Part shown: positions 5,160 to 13,856 of the stretch, piece by piece
Layout of the letters: each line of letters opens with the position of its first letter
Numbering within the stretch: position 1 is the stretch's first letter
Virus record (IMG/VR): IMGVR_UViG_3300020195_000088
Location: 1-36,733 of that record
DNA length: 36,733 bases
Reading direction: 5' to 3' (one strand)
Origin: a virus
The notes under the pieces: generated by a model
What the model was told of the DNA's origin: nothing
Database searches by the model: none
Seen by the model: the letters and a program-made list of their open reading frames with translations, nothing else
Program-made: the position numbers and the translations under genes

Positions 5160-7495
5160 GCAAGTGGAATCGCAATTGGCTAATCCTGATCATCGTGGCC
5201 ACGCTCTGGTCCTGGCTGAACGGCGTCGGCGGCCACGTGCACGGCGCGGTGCCGGCAAGTGTGGCGGTAACAGCCGGCCCCGAGCTGTGGGGCTTTACCG
5301 CGTCGTGGTGTCCGCCGTGCCAGGAAATGAAACCGATCCTTGCGCGGCTTGAGGCGGCCGGCTACCGCATTCGCGTGGTCGATTGCAGTGATCGCGCCAC
5401 GTTCGAGAACGCCAAGGCCGCGCACGGATTTCGCTCGCTGCCGATGTTCATTATTTTCGATGGTGGCCGCGAGATTGCCCGCCGATCAGGCAAGGCCAGC
5501 GCCGCCGAATTGGCTGCCATGCTGGTCAAGCCCAAGACGCCGAACGCGTTGCTGATCGACGAGGGCAAACGGCTGGCGGTCAACAGCCTGCGAACCGGCC
5601 AGCAGCATCCCATCCTGCAAGCCATGGCCGAGCGACATGCGGCGTATCAGGCTCGCGTGGGCGTGCAGGGGCATCAACTTTGGGACGATCGGCAGGCCGA
5701 ACTCGAGCGGACCGCTCCCGAGTGCCGCCTGACCGTGGAAGTCGCCGCCGAATCGAACGCTGGGCAAGGAACGAACGCCGCGGCGGCTGAAATGTACCAA
5801 TCATGGCGGCAGAGCCCCGGTCACTGGGCGGCCGTCAACGGTGCGTGCAATCAGTGGGGCTATGCGATGGCCTATTCGCCGACCACGCGCAAGTGGTACG
5901 CGGCCGGCGTGCTAGGCCACGCCAGCTATCGCGTCGACGCCAATGGTTTTCGTGTGCCGGCTCAGCGAGTCGCTCGGATGCAGGCCCCGAACAACTCGGC
6001 GCGGTCCAGAAACTTTGTCGTGTCGGTTTCTGGCAACGCCAACGCCCAGCAAATTGCGACCGAGGCCGAACGGTTTCGCCGCGAGTTGGCGATCGAGTGG
6101 CTGGGCGTGGAGCTGCCCGCCTGGTCGCAACCGTGCCCGATCCATGCCCAGGCGAACGTGAGCCTTGGCGCTGGCGGCGCAACGAGTTTCCATTTCGAAA
6201 ACCGCCAAGTGTTCGGCTGGAAAATGCAACTGCAGGGTAGCTGCGAGCGGATCGTCGATTCCGTTTTGCCGCACGAGATCATCCACACGCTGTTCGCTTC
6301 GTACTTTCGCGAGCCGGTGCCACGCTGGGCCGATGAGGGCGCGGCCACGACGGCCGAGCACGCCAGCGAAATTTCGAAGCACAAGCACCACTTGGTGGAA
6401 TTTTTGCGGACCGGGCGCGGCATTCCATTCAATCAGATGCTCGCGATGACCGAGTATCCCGCGGACGTTGCGCCGCTGTACGCGCAAGGTTATTCGCTGG
6501 TCGATTTCCTGATCGAGCACAACGGCAAGCAGGGCTTTGTCGGATTTCTGGAGGATGCAATTCCTGGCGGCAACTACGCCGCGGCCCTGCGGACTAATTT
6601 CGATTACGGATCGACCGACGAACTACAAACCGCCTGGCTGGAGTGGATTCGGGCCGGATCGCCGCGTGTGAAGCAGGAAGCCTATCGCCTGGGCAGCGGT
6701 CAGCGACCGGCTTGCCATCGCTGGCGGCCGCTCAAGCGATTATGGGAACGCCGGCCTGGTTTTATTTTCCCCAAGCTCGCGCGACAGCAACAGCAACCCT
6801 CGGGCCAGGCCGGCCCCATCATGGCCGACGCTGGCACGCAGCCGGGCATGAACATCGACACCTACACACCCGATCCGCCGCTGTATCCGGTGTCAGGCGA
6901 ACCGACACCCCAGCTGGGGCCGGTCGACGAAGCCGCGCCGGCCGATCTGGGCGGCCGCGACACCGAGGCCCCGCCATGGCGCCCAGGCGGCAAGATCGTC
7001 GACGCGGTCAAGCGGGGCACGGGTCGTGCCATCGATGCCGCGGAAGGTACCGTGAAGACGGCCGGCACGAGCTGGCTGACCGGTGCCCTGGTGTCATGGG
7101 GCGTGCCCGGCGGAATCGCGGCCGTGTTGGCTGGCGGCGGCATGTGGCTGGTCATGCGACGCGGCAAAAAGGCACGCGAGAAAATCACCGAGCAACTGCA
7201 AACGAAGGTCCGCAACTTTGAACAAGACGCGCGTCTGCGATTGTCGCACGTTGTTGGCGGCGACACCGGCCCCAGCGGCGAGGCGCTGACGATTTCCGGC
7301 GATCCGGTCCTCGTCGAACGCAACCGCAATCACGTCGTCGAACTGGATCACGCCAAGACGGACGCGGCCTGGTCGCGCGCCCACCGGATCTACATGGATT
7401 ACTACCCTGGCACGGCCAACGCGCTCAAGTCCGTTGAAAAACTCAAGAACCAAATTCTCAAGGGTGACCCCCTTGACTTCGAACCCCGCTTCTAG
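5156..7495 (+). CDS. Thioredoxin-CAP-metallopeptidase fusion, membrane anchored
   Basis: A 779-aa protein with several recognisable parts. Residues about 8-25 form a signal/anchor. A thioredoxin fold follows, with WCPPC at 51-55 and cis-Pro 96 (RSLPMF). A CAP/SCP-like domain spans about 148-240, with His151, Glu199 (VAAESN) and His223 in SPGHWAAVN. A gluzincin-like peptidase spans about 300-500, with HEIIH at 373-377 and a downstream Glu394 in WADEG. A proline-rich linker and a transmembrane segment (about 642-667) come next, followed by a basic cytoplasmic-type tail. All key catalytic motifs look intact. The start at 5156 is coupled by ATGA to the previous stop; longer frames overlap coding sequence. 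Role inferred: envelope remodelling, superinfection exclusion or host fitness (moron). The gene is very large for a non-structural phage accessory protein. Confidence 0.75.
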   Translation: MSKWNRNWLILIIVATLWSWLNGVGGHVHGAVPASVAVTAGPELWGFTASWCPPCQEMKPILARLEAAGYRIRVVDCSDRATFENAKAAHGFRSLPMFIIFDGGREIARRSGKASAAELAAMLVKPKTPNALLIDEGKRLAVNSLRTGQQHPILQAMAERHAAYQARVGVQGHQLWDDRQAELERTAPECRLTVEVAAESNAGQGTNAAAAEMYQSWRQSPGHWAAVNGACNQWGYAMAYSPTTRKWYAAGVLGHASYRVDANGFRVPAQRVARMQAPNNSARSRNFVVSVSGNANAQQIATEAERFRRELAIEWLGVELPAWSQPCPIHAQANVSLGAGGATSFHFENRQVFGWKMQLQGSCERIVDSVLPHEIIHTLFASYFREPVPRWADEGAATTAEHASEISKHKHHLVEFLRTGRGIPFNQMLAMTEYPADVAPLYAQGYSLVDFLIEHNGKQGFVGFLEDAIPGGNYAAALRTNFDYGSTDELQTAWLEWIRAGSPRVKQEAYRLGSGQRPACHRWRPLKRLWERRPGFIFPKLARQQQQPSGQAGPIMADAGTQPGMNIDTYTPDPPLYPVSGEPTPQLGPVDEAAPADLGGRDTEAPPWRPGGKIVDAVKRGTGRAIDAAEGTVKTAGTSWLTGALVSWGVPGGIAAVLAGGGMWLVMRRGKKAREKITEQLQTKVRNFEQDARLRLSHVVGGDTGPSGEALTISGDPVLVERNRNHVVELDHAKTDAAWSRAHRIYMDYYPGTANALKSVEKLKNQILKGDPLDFEPRF

Positions 7496-7527
7496 CATCG
7501 ACCACCGTTTTCGCAAGGAGAGATCCC

Positions 7528-8433
7528 ATGCCCGTTACCGGCCAGCAGTTTCCCGTGTTCGATACCGACGAAATTCTTTGGTACGAGAACGGCAAGTGGG
7601 GCCAGGCCGGCTATGCCGTGCCCAATCCATCGGGCAAAACCTGGACGATCAACTCGGTCATCTATGGCCTGGTGCAGCTCGTCGGCCGCAACCTGTTCGA
7701 GCTCACCCATCGCGAGGACGTGAAGTTCTACCGCGCGCCGCACAAGCAGTTTTGGTTCGACCTGCACCAGCTGATCATCACGGCCCGCCGTCGCCTGGCC
7801 GACCGCATGCGCAAGGACAACGACTCAAACGGCCTGGTGCCGCAGCACGTTACGCCCGTGCCGCAAGTGTTCCTGGTTTACCCGGTGCCCTACTTCGGCG
7901 AGCGAATCCGCCAGCAGGATATCCGCGAGTACACGCAGCTAACGCTGATGATGCTCTCGGAAATCATGCAGCACTCGGAAAACGACCGCACCAGCTACAT
8001 CACCGACACGTTCGCCGGTCAGATCGGCCGTTACCTGCAAGAGATACTGGCGCTGTTCGCCACCAAGTATTTCGGCAAGACACGCGAGCAGGCGTACGCC
8101 CCCGACTTCATGCTGACCGACGACGACTTCAAGAACTACGATCCGTCGAAGGTGATGACTTCGGTCGAAATGACCGAGGAGCGCCCGCCGCTGCAATGGT
8201 GGCCGACCGAAAACGATCTGTCGCAGATCCGTGGCCTGCCGATCAATGAGGCCCTGATGCTGGCCAAGCGGTTCCCGCTGGGCGATTGGCGGACCATGGC
8301 CGATGGCAACGCGTTCGCGTCACCGACGAATCAGACGGTGGAAACCAACACGCAAGGCAGCGGTGTTGTGGTGCCCGACACCACGGGCGTCACGAGTGGC
8401 GCGTTCGTGCCGGCGCCGGGCACGGCTCCCTGA
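7528..8433 (+). CDS. Unknown protein, probably abundant virion or accessory protein
   Basis: A 301-aa soluble protein not assigned to any family. The sequence is rich in aromatic and charged residues in the first 240 residues (for example KFYRAPHKQFWFD). It ends in a low-complexity Thr/Val/Gly/Pro tail (TNTQGSGVVVPDTTG to PAPGTAP), which is common in virion surface proteins. The ribosome site is strong: AAGGAGAG just before ATG 7528. That suggests high expression. It heads a three-gene cassette with the two small genes that follow. No signal peptide, membrane segment or catalytic motif stands out. Confidence 0.6.
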   Translation: MPVTGQQFPVFDTDEILWYENGKWGQAGYAVPNPSGKTWTINSVIYGLVQLVGRNLFELTHREDVKFYRAPHKQFWFDLHQLIITARRRLADRMRKDNDSNGLVPQHVTPVPQVFLVYPVPYFGERIRQQDIREYTQLTLMMLSEIMQHSENDRTSYITDTFAGQIGRYLQEILALFATKYFGKTREQAYAPDFMLTDDDFKNYDPSKVMTSVEMTEERPPLQWWPTENDLSQIRGLPINEALMLAKRFPLGDWRTMADGNAFASPTNQTVETNTQGSGVVVPDTTGVTSGAFVPAPGTAP

Positions 8434-8483
8434 ATTTAAGCGGGAGGTTTTTAACGAGTCACTAGCTCGCGCGAGATAGACCA

Positions 8484-8681
8484 GTGGACGGAACGATCGT
8501 ACTCAAGCTCGATGCCGATCTGTCCAAGCGGTTCTTTTCGCGTGGAGTATCGGACGCTGAAAAACAATTGCTGGTCAGCGTGCAAAGCATGCGGCACCTG
8601 CAAACGCTGGTCAAGCATCAAGAGGCCACGCACTTAACGATCGAACTTGGAAAACCTGAACCAAAGAACAAGGGACCCTAG
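8484..8681 (+). CDS. Small hypothetical protein
   Basis: A 65-aa protein starting at GTG 8484 and ending GKPEPKNKGP. It is charged, probably helical in the middle (SDAEKQLLVSVQSMRHLQTLV), with no family recognised. It lies 50 nt after the previous gene, in a gap holding GGGAGG (about 8441-8446) and the palindrome CTCGCGCGAG. The next gene begins 2 nt after its stop, which favours a real gene in the same operon. The start is uncertain because no good ribosome site lies at the right distance. Confidence 0.5.
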   Translation: MDGTIVLKLDADLSKRFFSRGVSDAEKQLLVSVQSMRHLQTLVKHQEATHLTIELGKPEPKNKGP

Positions 8682-8683
8682 CG

Positions 8684-9010
8684 ATGATTGCTCTGGACAA
8701 CGAACACAACTACCCGATCACACTGACGCCCAAGACGGCCGCCGGCAATCCGGCGCGCGTCGACGGCGTGCCGACCTGGTCGACCAGCAACCCCGAAGCC
8801 TTCACGCTCGAAGTGGCCGAGGACGGCTTGAGCGCGAAGATCTTGACCGCCGACACGGGCGCCGAGGTCCGTAGCGGCACACTCACGATCACGGCCGACG
8901 CCGACCTGGGCGAAGGCGTCAAGACGATCGGCTTCGAAGGTCCAGTGGTCGTGGGCCCGGCGTTCGCGGACAACCTCGGCATCGAATTGGGCACGGGCGA
9001 GCCCAAGTAA
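8684..9010 (+). CDS. Ig-like domain protein, probable virion decoration
   Basis: A 108-aa protein with the alternating beta pattern of bacterial Ig-like domains: NYPITLTPKTAAGNPA, then PTWSTSNPEAFTLEV, then GTLTITADADLGEG. The 'W.SSN' and 'T.T..A' parts resemble Big2-type folds. Such domains on phage often decorate capsid or tail and bind cell-surface sugars. AAGGGA lies just upstream. It closes the 7528-9010 cassette and is followed by a terminator at 9087. The Ig-like call is by pattern, and the virion role is inference. Confidence 0.5.
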   Translation: MIALDNEHNYPITLTPKTAAGNPARVDGVPTWSTSNPEAFTLEVAEDGLSAKILTADTGAEVRSGTLTITADADLGEGVKTIGFEGPVVVGPAFADNLGIELGTGEPK

Positions 9011-9086
9011 TCCACTTGCAACGGGACGCAGACACCGGATTCCAGCCAGGGGGCTCATAACCCTTTCTGTCTGGAAGCGGTTGGCG

Positions 9087-9132
9087 CCGCGTGCCGCTGC
9101 TTTTCCTACCAAGGGGCACGGCACGCGGTTTT
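9087..9132 (+). terminator. Intrinsic terminator after the Ig-like gene
   Basis: CCGCGTGCCG 9087-9096 pairs perfectly with CGGCACGCGG 9119-9128, with an additional TGC/GCA pair inside, and four Ts follow at 9129-9132. It ends the 7528-9010 transcript and shows that the nuclease start lies downstream of it. The gap 9011-9158 holds nothing else that I can identify. Confidence 0.8.
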
Positions 9133-9158
9133 CAGAGCTTAAGAAAACATTCGAACGA

Positions 9159-9920
9159 ATGGAAGCGATGCAACACGTCTGGAAAATCACCTGGTTGCTG
9201 ATCGAATTGCTGGCGGCAATCGCCACTGCCGCCGAGGAATTGCCGACGCCGGTCGAAGCACGGCTCCACACCATCGCCGCCCCGCGCGTGATACACGCCG
9301 GCCGGTATATCTATGCACCGTCGCCAGTGACCGGCTCGGCAATTTTTGCGGCCACGTATCTGCCGCCCAGCAAGCCAGCCAGCGCCGCGCCCCGCGAGGG
9401 CGATTTCAAGATCGATCGCAACCTACCGGACGAACTGCGGGCCAGGGACGCCGATTACAGGGGCAGCCCATACGCCAAAGGACACCTGATCCCCTGGGGA
9501 CATTTCAGCAACCTGGCCGACGCCCAGGCCACGCTCAACTACTCGAACGCCGCGCCGCAATCTCCAAACATGAACAGCGGCATCTGGGGTCAGAATATCG
9601 AGCCGGCCGTGCGAGCGCTGCGCGATGAGACGCACGGCGTGTTCGATATCACGATTCTGATCTACGAGTTCCGCCGGCAAGTGCCGCGCTGGATCGGGCC
9701 TGGTCACATCTTCGTGCCCACGCATTTTGCGAAGGCGGCGATCCAAGTCGACGGCGACCAGGTCACGGCGATCCGATCCTGGATGGTGCCGAATGAGGCC
9801 GTCGCACCCGGCCCCGACAAGTTCCGCACCACGCTGGCGATGATCGAGGCCAAAAGCCAACTGGAACTGTGCCCGTGGCTCGATGAGGAAACAGAGCGCC
9901 GATTGGAGAACGCGGAATGA
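9159..9920 (+). CDS. DNA/RNA non-specific endonuclease, exported
   Basis: A 253-aa nuclease of the NUC1/EndoG (beta-beta-alpha metal) family. The active-site region reads RGSPYAKGHLIPWGHFSN, where the family has DRGH. The His in KGHL is the expected general base, and the Asp/Arg of DRGH are replaced, as in a subset of the family. The metal-binding Asn block follows: NYSNAAPQSPNMNSGIWGQNIE. An N-terminal hydrophobic stretch (WLLIELLAAIATAA) is a probable signal peptide, so it likely acts outside the cytoplasm. A TTG at 9081 would start inside the terminator hairpin, so I prefer ATG 9159; ATG 9168 is also possible. The stop overlaps the next start (ATGA, 9917). Suggested role: degrading host or competitor nucleic acid, or DNA at entry. 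Confidence 0.75.
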   Translation: MEAMQHVWKITWLLIELLAAIATAAEELPTPVEARLHTIAAPRVIHAGRYIYAPSPVTGSAIFAATYLPPSKPASAAPREGDFKIDRNLPDELRARDADYRGSPYAKGHLIPWGHFSNLADAQATLNYSNAAPQSPNMNSGIWGQNIEPAVRALRDETHGVFDITILIYEFRRQVPRWIGPGHIFVPTHFAKAAIQVDGDQVTAIRSWMVPNEAVAPGPDKFRTTLAMIEAKSQLELCPWLDEETERRLENAE

Positions 9921-10441
9921 CGACCATCGAAACACTGATTGCCGTGATCGGATACGGAGCGGTGACAACGGTGGTCATCGTGGCACAAGCAGCGTCGCCC
10001 GCTGTTGTTGGCCTCGAGGGAACGTTCAATCTCATTTCAAACCTTGGCCCGAGCGGCTTTGCGATTTTCTTCGGCTGGTACACGATCACGAAAACATTCC
10101 CGCGTATGTCGCGTGAGAACCGCGAGGTTGTTGAAAAGATTGCCATGGAATGTGCAGCCGTCACATCGCGTATCGAGGCCAGCAAGGAGGCAATCGTCCG
10201 CGATCTGACAGTGAGCTTTCGCGAGGAAATGAAAGCCGAGCGGCAGAGGAACATGTATCAGATGAACGCCCTAGGCGAACGCATCCACGAGGCAAACGAC
10301 CTGCTACATCAACAGGCCCTCCAGGGTGTGCAGGTCATGGGCGACGTGACGAGGGCGATCCTGGAATTGACGGTTTTGATTAAGGGTATGACCAAAAACT
10401 CCGCCGACATCGCGGTACTCCAGGCAAAGGGCAATCCATGA
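9917..10441 (+). CDS. Two-segment membrane protein with coiled coil; holin-like candidate
   Basis: A 174-aa protein. A first hydrophobic segment (about residues 4-26, TLIAVIGYGAVTTVVIVAQA) and a second (about 44-60, PSGFAIFFGWYTI) are followed by a long charged helical region (about 65-165) likely to form a coiled coil. This layout is common in phage membrane proteins next to lysis genes, but no holin family signature is certain. It is coupled by ATGA to the nuclease gene and to the next small membrane gene (10438). It may be a holin partner, a spanin-like protein or a membrane anchor. Confidence 0.55.
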   Translation: MTTIETLIAVIGYGAVTTVVIVAQAASPAVVGLEGTFNLISNLGPSGFAIFFGWYTITKTFPRMSRENREVVEKIAMECAAVTSRIEASKEAIVRDLTVSFREEMKAERQRNMYQMNALGERIHEANDLLHQQALQGVQVMGDVTRAILELTVLIKGMTKNSADIAVLQAKGNP

Positions 10442-10623
10442 GTGACCCGAGGCATCCAATTTGGGGCATCGCCAAGGGCGTGTTGGCCACGAGCGTACTG
10501 GCGGTGATTCTGTTCTTTAGTGCGGAGCGGTACGACGAAACAGAGTTGGAGACCATCGGCTGGTTCGCTGCCATCTACGCAGTGATCCAAGGCGGGCACG
10601 AATTGATGAAACAGCGGAAGTAA
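10438..10623 (+). CDS. Small holin-like membrane protein
   Basis: A 61-aa protein with two predicted membrane segments, GVLATSVLAVILFFSA (about residues 14-30) and IGWFAAIYAVIQGG (about 40-54), and a basic C-terminus, MKQRK. Size and topology match class II holins, which form pores in the inner membrane at lysis. The start overlaps the previous stop (ATGA, 10438). The gap to the next gene holds a 7-bp hairpin, GAGCGGC 10629-10635 with GCCGCTC 10652-10658. No holin family motif is certain. Confidence 0.55.
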   Translation: MSDPRHPIWGIAKGVLATSVLAVILFFSAERYDETELETIGWFAAIYAVIQGGHELMKQRK

Positions 10624-10684
10624 ATTTCGAGCGGCACTGGAAGCACGCGAAGCCGCTCCACCAAACAAAAAAAGGAACACGACC

Positions 10685-10987
10685 ATGCAAGGCTGGACGA
10701 TCGGCTCAATGAAAAACGGCAGCGGCACGACCGCAACGTCGGCTGCCCAGCTCACTTCGGCGGATGTGCCATGCGATCACGGTGTCTGCATCAAGGCCAA
10801 TCCGGCTAACGGCGGCATCGTGTACGTCGGCTTCAACAGCGACCTCACGGCGGGCTCGGCCGCGCCGACTACCGATGGCTTTCCGTTGTCGGCCGGCGAG
10901 GCGATCGACCTGGAGATCGACAACGCCAACAAGGTGTACGTAATCGGTTCCGACGCCAGCCAGAAATTCCACTTTATCCGCAGGTAG
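10685..10987 (+). CDS. Small virion-type protein before the fibre
   Basis: A 100-aa protein of beta-rich composition with the pattern 'VYVG...TAG...PTTDGFPLSAGEAIDL.IDNANKVYVIG'. Similar small proteins occur in many phage morphogenesis clusters, where they are thought to decorate the virion; the exact role is unknown. The ribosome site AAAGGAA (10671-10676) sits 8 nt before ATG 10685. The fibre gene starts 3 nt after its stop, so both are probably co-transcribed and the product may bind the fibre. Confidence 0.55.
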   Translation: MQGWTIGSMKNGSGTTATSAAQLTSADVPCDHGVCIKANPANGGIVYVGFNSDLTAGSAAPTTDGFPLSAGEAIDLEIDNANKVYVIGSDASQKFHFIRR

Positions 10988-10990
10988 ATC

Positions 10991-13825
10991 ATGCTGACGA
11001 AAACCATGCTGCGCCCTGGCCCGCTGGGCGGAATGGTGGGCGGCCGGCGCGGTGCCGCCTACCCCGGCTCCGCTCTTACCTTCGGCGCCGGGCTCAATCC
11101 GGCTGCCCCACTGTACGCGCGCAATGATTGCGACCCCGACGACGTGACATCGGCCGGCGGTGTCTCGAATATGTTCCCGCGTATCCCCATGTTGGCCATG
11201 ACCAAGGCGGGCACGGTGCTGTCCTGCTGCGAAGCCCACGAGGCGAACGATGACGAGGGTATCTCACATTTCCTGTTGCGCCGGTCGACCGACAAGGGGC
11301 GGACGTTCGGCGCCTGTAAGGCGATCGGTCGCATTCCGGCCTACGTGACGAATGCAAAGTGGGGCAATGCGGGCGTACTCGCGGCGAATCGAGCAACTGG
11401 GCGAATCCATTTTTTCTATACGCTGTCGACCGGTGCGGCTGGCGTCGCCACGAACAACGCGGCCATCGACGCGATGCACACCTATTCTGACGACGACGGC
11501 GTTGCGTGGTCGGCTCCTGTTGATCGCTCGGCCGATTTCAAGGGTGCTCCTCAGGGCTGGTGGATCGCTGGCCCTGGTCATGCGGTGCAGATCCGCAATG
11601 GGGCGAACGCTGGCCGGATCGTGGTGCCAATCGTCTATCGCACGACGAACGATATTAGCGGCACGTCCTACTCGCAAGTCATGTATTCGGACGATGATTT
11701 TGCCACGGCTCCAACGCTCGCTGGCCCGAGCATGGCGAACGCGGCCAATGACAACTCCAACGAATTTCAGATCTGCGAGTATGGTACGCTTGGCTACCTG
11801 TTCGGGATGGCTCGGCGCAAGGACGGCGATTGGCATTGCACGACGCGGTCGCTGGACGGCGGCGCAACGTGGTCCGACTTCGTCGATCAGGATGGCACTG
11901 GCGGCACGACGGCGCTGGGGTTCGCCTCGGCCGGCGATGGCACGGGCGGCGATTGTCAGTTAGGGCTGGCCTCGACTCCCGATGGCTCGACGATCTATTG
12001 CTCGTTCCCGGTGGACGGCATCATCCGTGCTCGGCTGCGAATTTATCAATCGGTCGACGGCGGCGAGACGTTCCCGGTTTCCAAGAGCATCGACGATCAT
12101 CGCTGTGCCTATAGCGATCTGCTTTGCGTGGACAACACTTCGCTGCTGGCGGCCTGGGAAATGATTCAGGACTGCTTGCAGTTCAACTCGAACTCGCTCA
12201 CCCATTGCCAGTATATTCGCTGCGCGCGAATCCCAGCTGCGTTCTTTGGCGCGTCGGGCACGCCTCGCTCGACGATCTTGTTGTTCAACGAGGCGGCGAA
12301 CGGATCGGTCTTCTCGACAATTGGCTGGCCGATTGTCGACCGTGGCGGCGGCAACGTCAACGCGGTGGGCTACACGACCAACACCGCGACGGCGACGGCG
12401 ACTGGTGTCTCGACTGTGATCGCTGGGCCGGGGTTGCTCTTGGCCCGCGTCCAAGAGGATACGGCGGGCAACGATTCGCATTTCGGTAGCGAGTTGGCTC
12501 CGGTGTTTGGCGACAACTGGACGATGGAGTTGGCGGGTTTCGATCTGACTGGGCAGGCGACTCCACTCAAGATGTGGCTCAGCTCGCAAGACTCGGGGCG
12601 CGGAATTACCGGGTCGATTCTCTCGGGGACTTCGCTCATCCGATTTACAATCAACGACGGCACGACGGCGGTAACTTGCACCTCAAATGCCGTCCTGCCC
12701 TCCGGCAAGCACGACCTGCGCGTCGAGATCAACTGGGACACGGACGTGATGACGCTATACATCGACAGCGTGGCCCAAACGCTGACGGCGACACTGGCGG
12801 CTTACACGGCCGCCTCGCGGTTCGGTGGTGCCACGCAGTTCTTCATCGGCGGGCGGCTGGCCGGCACGGCTTCCTGCGCCGTGCTGTGCGACGGCATGAG
12901 ATTCACGCAGGGGCTGGTCACGTCGAATTACTTTACGGAAGCCAGTATCGCTACCAAACAAACGCTCGATACGTTCTACGGCCACACGGTCACGACTCCC
13001 GCCACGTCGCCAACGCTGGTCGCGGGTGCTGTGTATCTGGGGCTGGCCACGTACGACGGCGGGCGTGGTGCTGGAAAAGACATGTGGGGCGGCTGGGACA
13101 AGGGCGTTTTGCCCATGCGGCGTGGAGACGGGATCGCGGCCTATCGGGACCTGATTGGCAATAAGCACGGCACGTTCGTCGATTCGCAATTCCGAGGTGC
13201 GTGGTGGGATACCGACGCGGCGATTGGTCCGCACTGGCGGCTGACTCGCGGCTCGTCGTCGGGCTATCTGAAAATGCTCGCGGCCGAGGCTGGCACGGCG
13301 TTCGACCACATTCAGAACACGGGCGTGTTTACGTTTTCGGCCGAGGTGTGCTTTGTCGCCTCGACGGGCGGCGCGCAGGGGATCTTCGATAATCACTCGG
13401 CGTCGGCCAACACTCCCGGCCTTACTGTGCAGCTAGACGATACGACGCACATCACGGTCAACATTTCGGACGGTACCGGCACGGCGGTCGTCTCCAAGCA
13501 GTTTACGATTCCCGCGATTGAGTATGGCGATTGGTATCACATCGCGGTAACGGGCAACGGCACGACGCTGCGGCTGTACTGGACGGCTTATCCCGGTGGG
13601 CAGGCTTCGGCGACTCTCGCGGCGGCTCAAACTCAGGCTTATACGTCGGCCGGCTGGCTGGCTGGTCCTGGCGGTACGTTCCCGGCGACAGGCATCTGGG
13701 CGTTCGGAGGTCGCAACAGCGACACGGCGGGTGCCGATCTGCGGTGCAAGAACGTCTATTTCAACTCGACTTGCCTGGGGACCGAGGCCCTGCAAAGCGA
13801 CATGGATTTCGGGCCGGCTTACTAA
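10991..13825 (+). CDS. Sialidase-like BNR/LamG tail fibre or glycan-binding protein
   Basis: A 944-aa protein. The first half is a sialidase-like beta-propeller marked by four Asp-box motifs: STDKGRTF (residue 99), SDDDGVAW (166), SLDGGATW (287) and SVDGGETF (354). The second half shows two LamG/concanavalin-like beta-sandwich regions (about 480-650 and 760-944), with stretches such as MELAGFDLTGQATPLKMWLS and YGDWYHIAVTGNGTTLRLYW. Propeller plus LamG is a known layout for surface-glycan hydrolases and for virion receptor-binding proteins. Its place between a virion protein and the terminase suggests a fibre or depolymerase. Catalytic sialidase residues were not checked, so enzyme activity is open. 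Third-position GC is lower than in the terminase gene, consistent with a swapped-in module. Confidence 0.7.
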   Translation: MLTKTMLRPGPLGGMVGGRRGAAYPGSALTFGAGLNPAAPLYARNDCDPDDVTSAGGVSNMFPRIPMLAMTKAGTVLSCCEAHEANDDEGISHFLLRRSTDKGRTFGACKAIGRIPAYVTNAKWGNAGVLAANRATGRIHFFYTLSTGAAGVATNNAAIDAMHTYSDDDGVAWSAPVDRSADFKGAPQGWWIAGPGHAVQIRNGANAGRIVVPIVYRTTNDISGTSYSQVMYSDDDFATAPTLAGPSMANAANDNSNEFQICEYGTLGYLFGMARRKDGDWHCTTRSLDGGATWSDFVDQDGTGGTTALGFASAGDGTGGDCQLGLASTPDGSTIYCSFPVDGIIRARLRIYQSVDGGETFPVSKSIDDHRCAYSDLLCVDNTSLLAAWEMIQDCLQFNSNSLTHCQYIRCARIPAAFFGASGTPRSTILLFNEAANGSVFSTIGWPIVDRGGGNVNAVGYTTNTATATATGVSTVIAGPGLLLARVQEDTAGNDSHFGSELAPVFGDNWTMELAGFDLTGQATPLKMWLSSQDSGRGITGSILSGTSLIRFTINDGTTAVTCTSNAVLPSGKHDLRVEINWDTDVMTLYIDSVAQTLTATLAAYTAASRFGGATQFFIGGRLAGTASCAVLCDGMRFTQGLVTSNYFTEASIATKQTLDTFYGHTVTTPATSPTLVAGAVYLGLATYDGGRGAGKDMWGGWDKGVLPMRRGDGIAAYRDLIGNKHGTFVDSQFRGAWWDTDAAIGPHWRLTRGSSSGYLKMLAAEAGTAFDHIQNTGVFTFSAEVCFVASTGGAQGIFDNHSASANTPGLTVQLDDTTHITVNISDGTGTAVVSKQFTIPAIEYGDWYHIAVTGNGTTLRLYWTAYPGGQASATLAAAQTQAYTSAGWLAGPGGTFPATGIWAFGGRNSDTAGADLRCKNVYFNSTCLGTEALQSDMDFGPAY

Positions 13826-13856
13826 ACGCGCGCATTAAGAGCAGGTAGGAAGCAAT

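Noticed and set aside
9081-9158. TTG start extending the nuclease by 26 residues
   Set aside because: The extension runs through the terminator at 9087-9132 and would bury the signal peptide.
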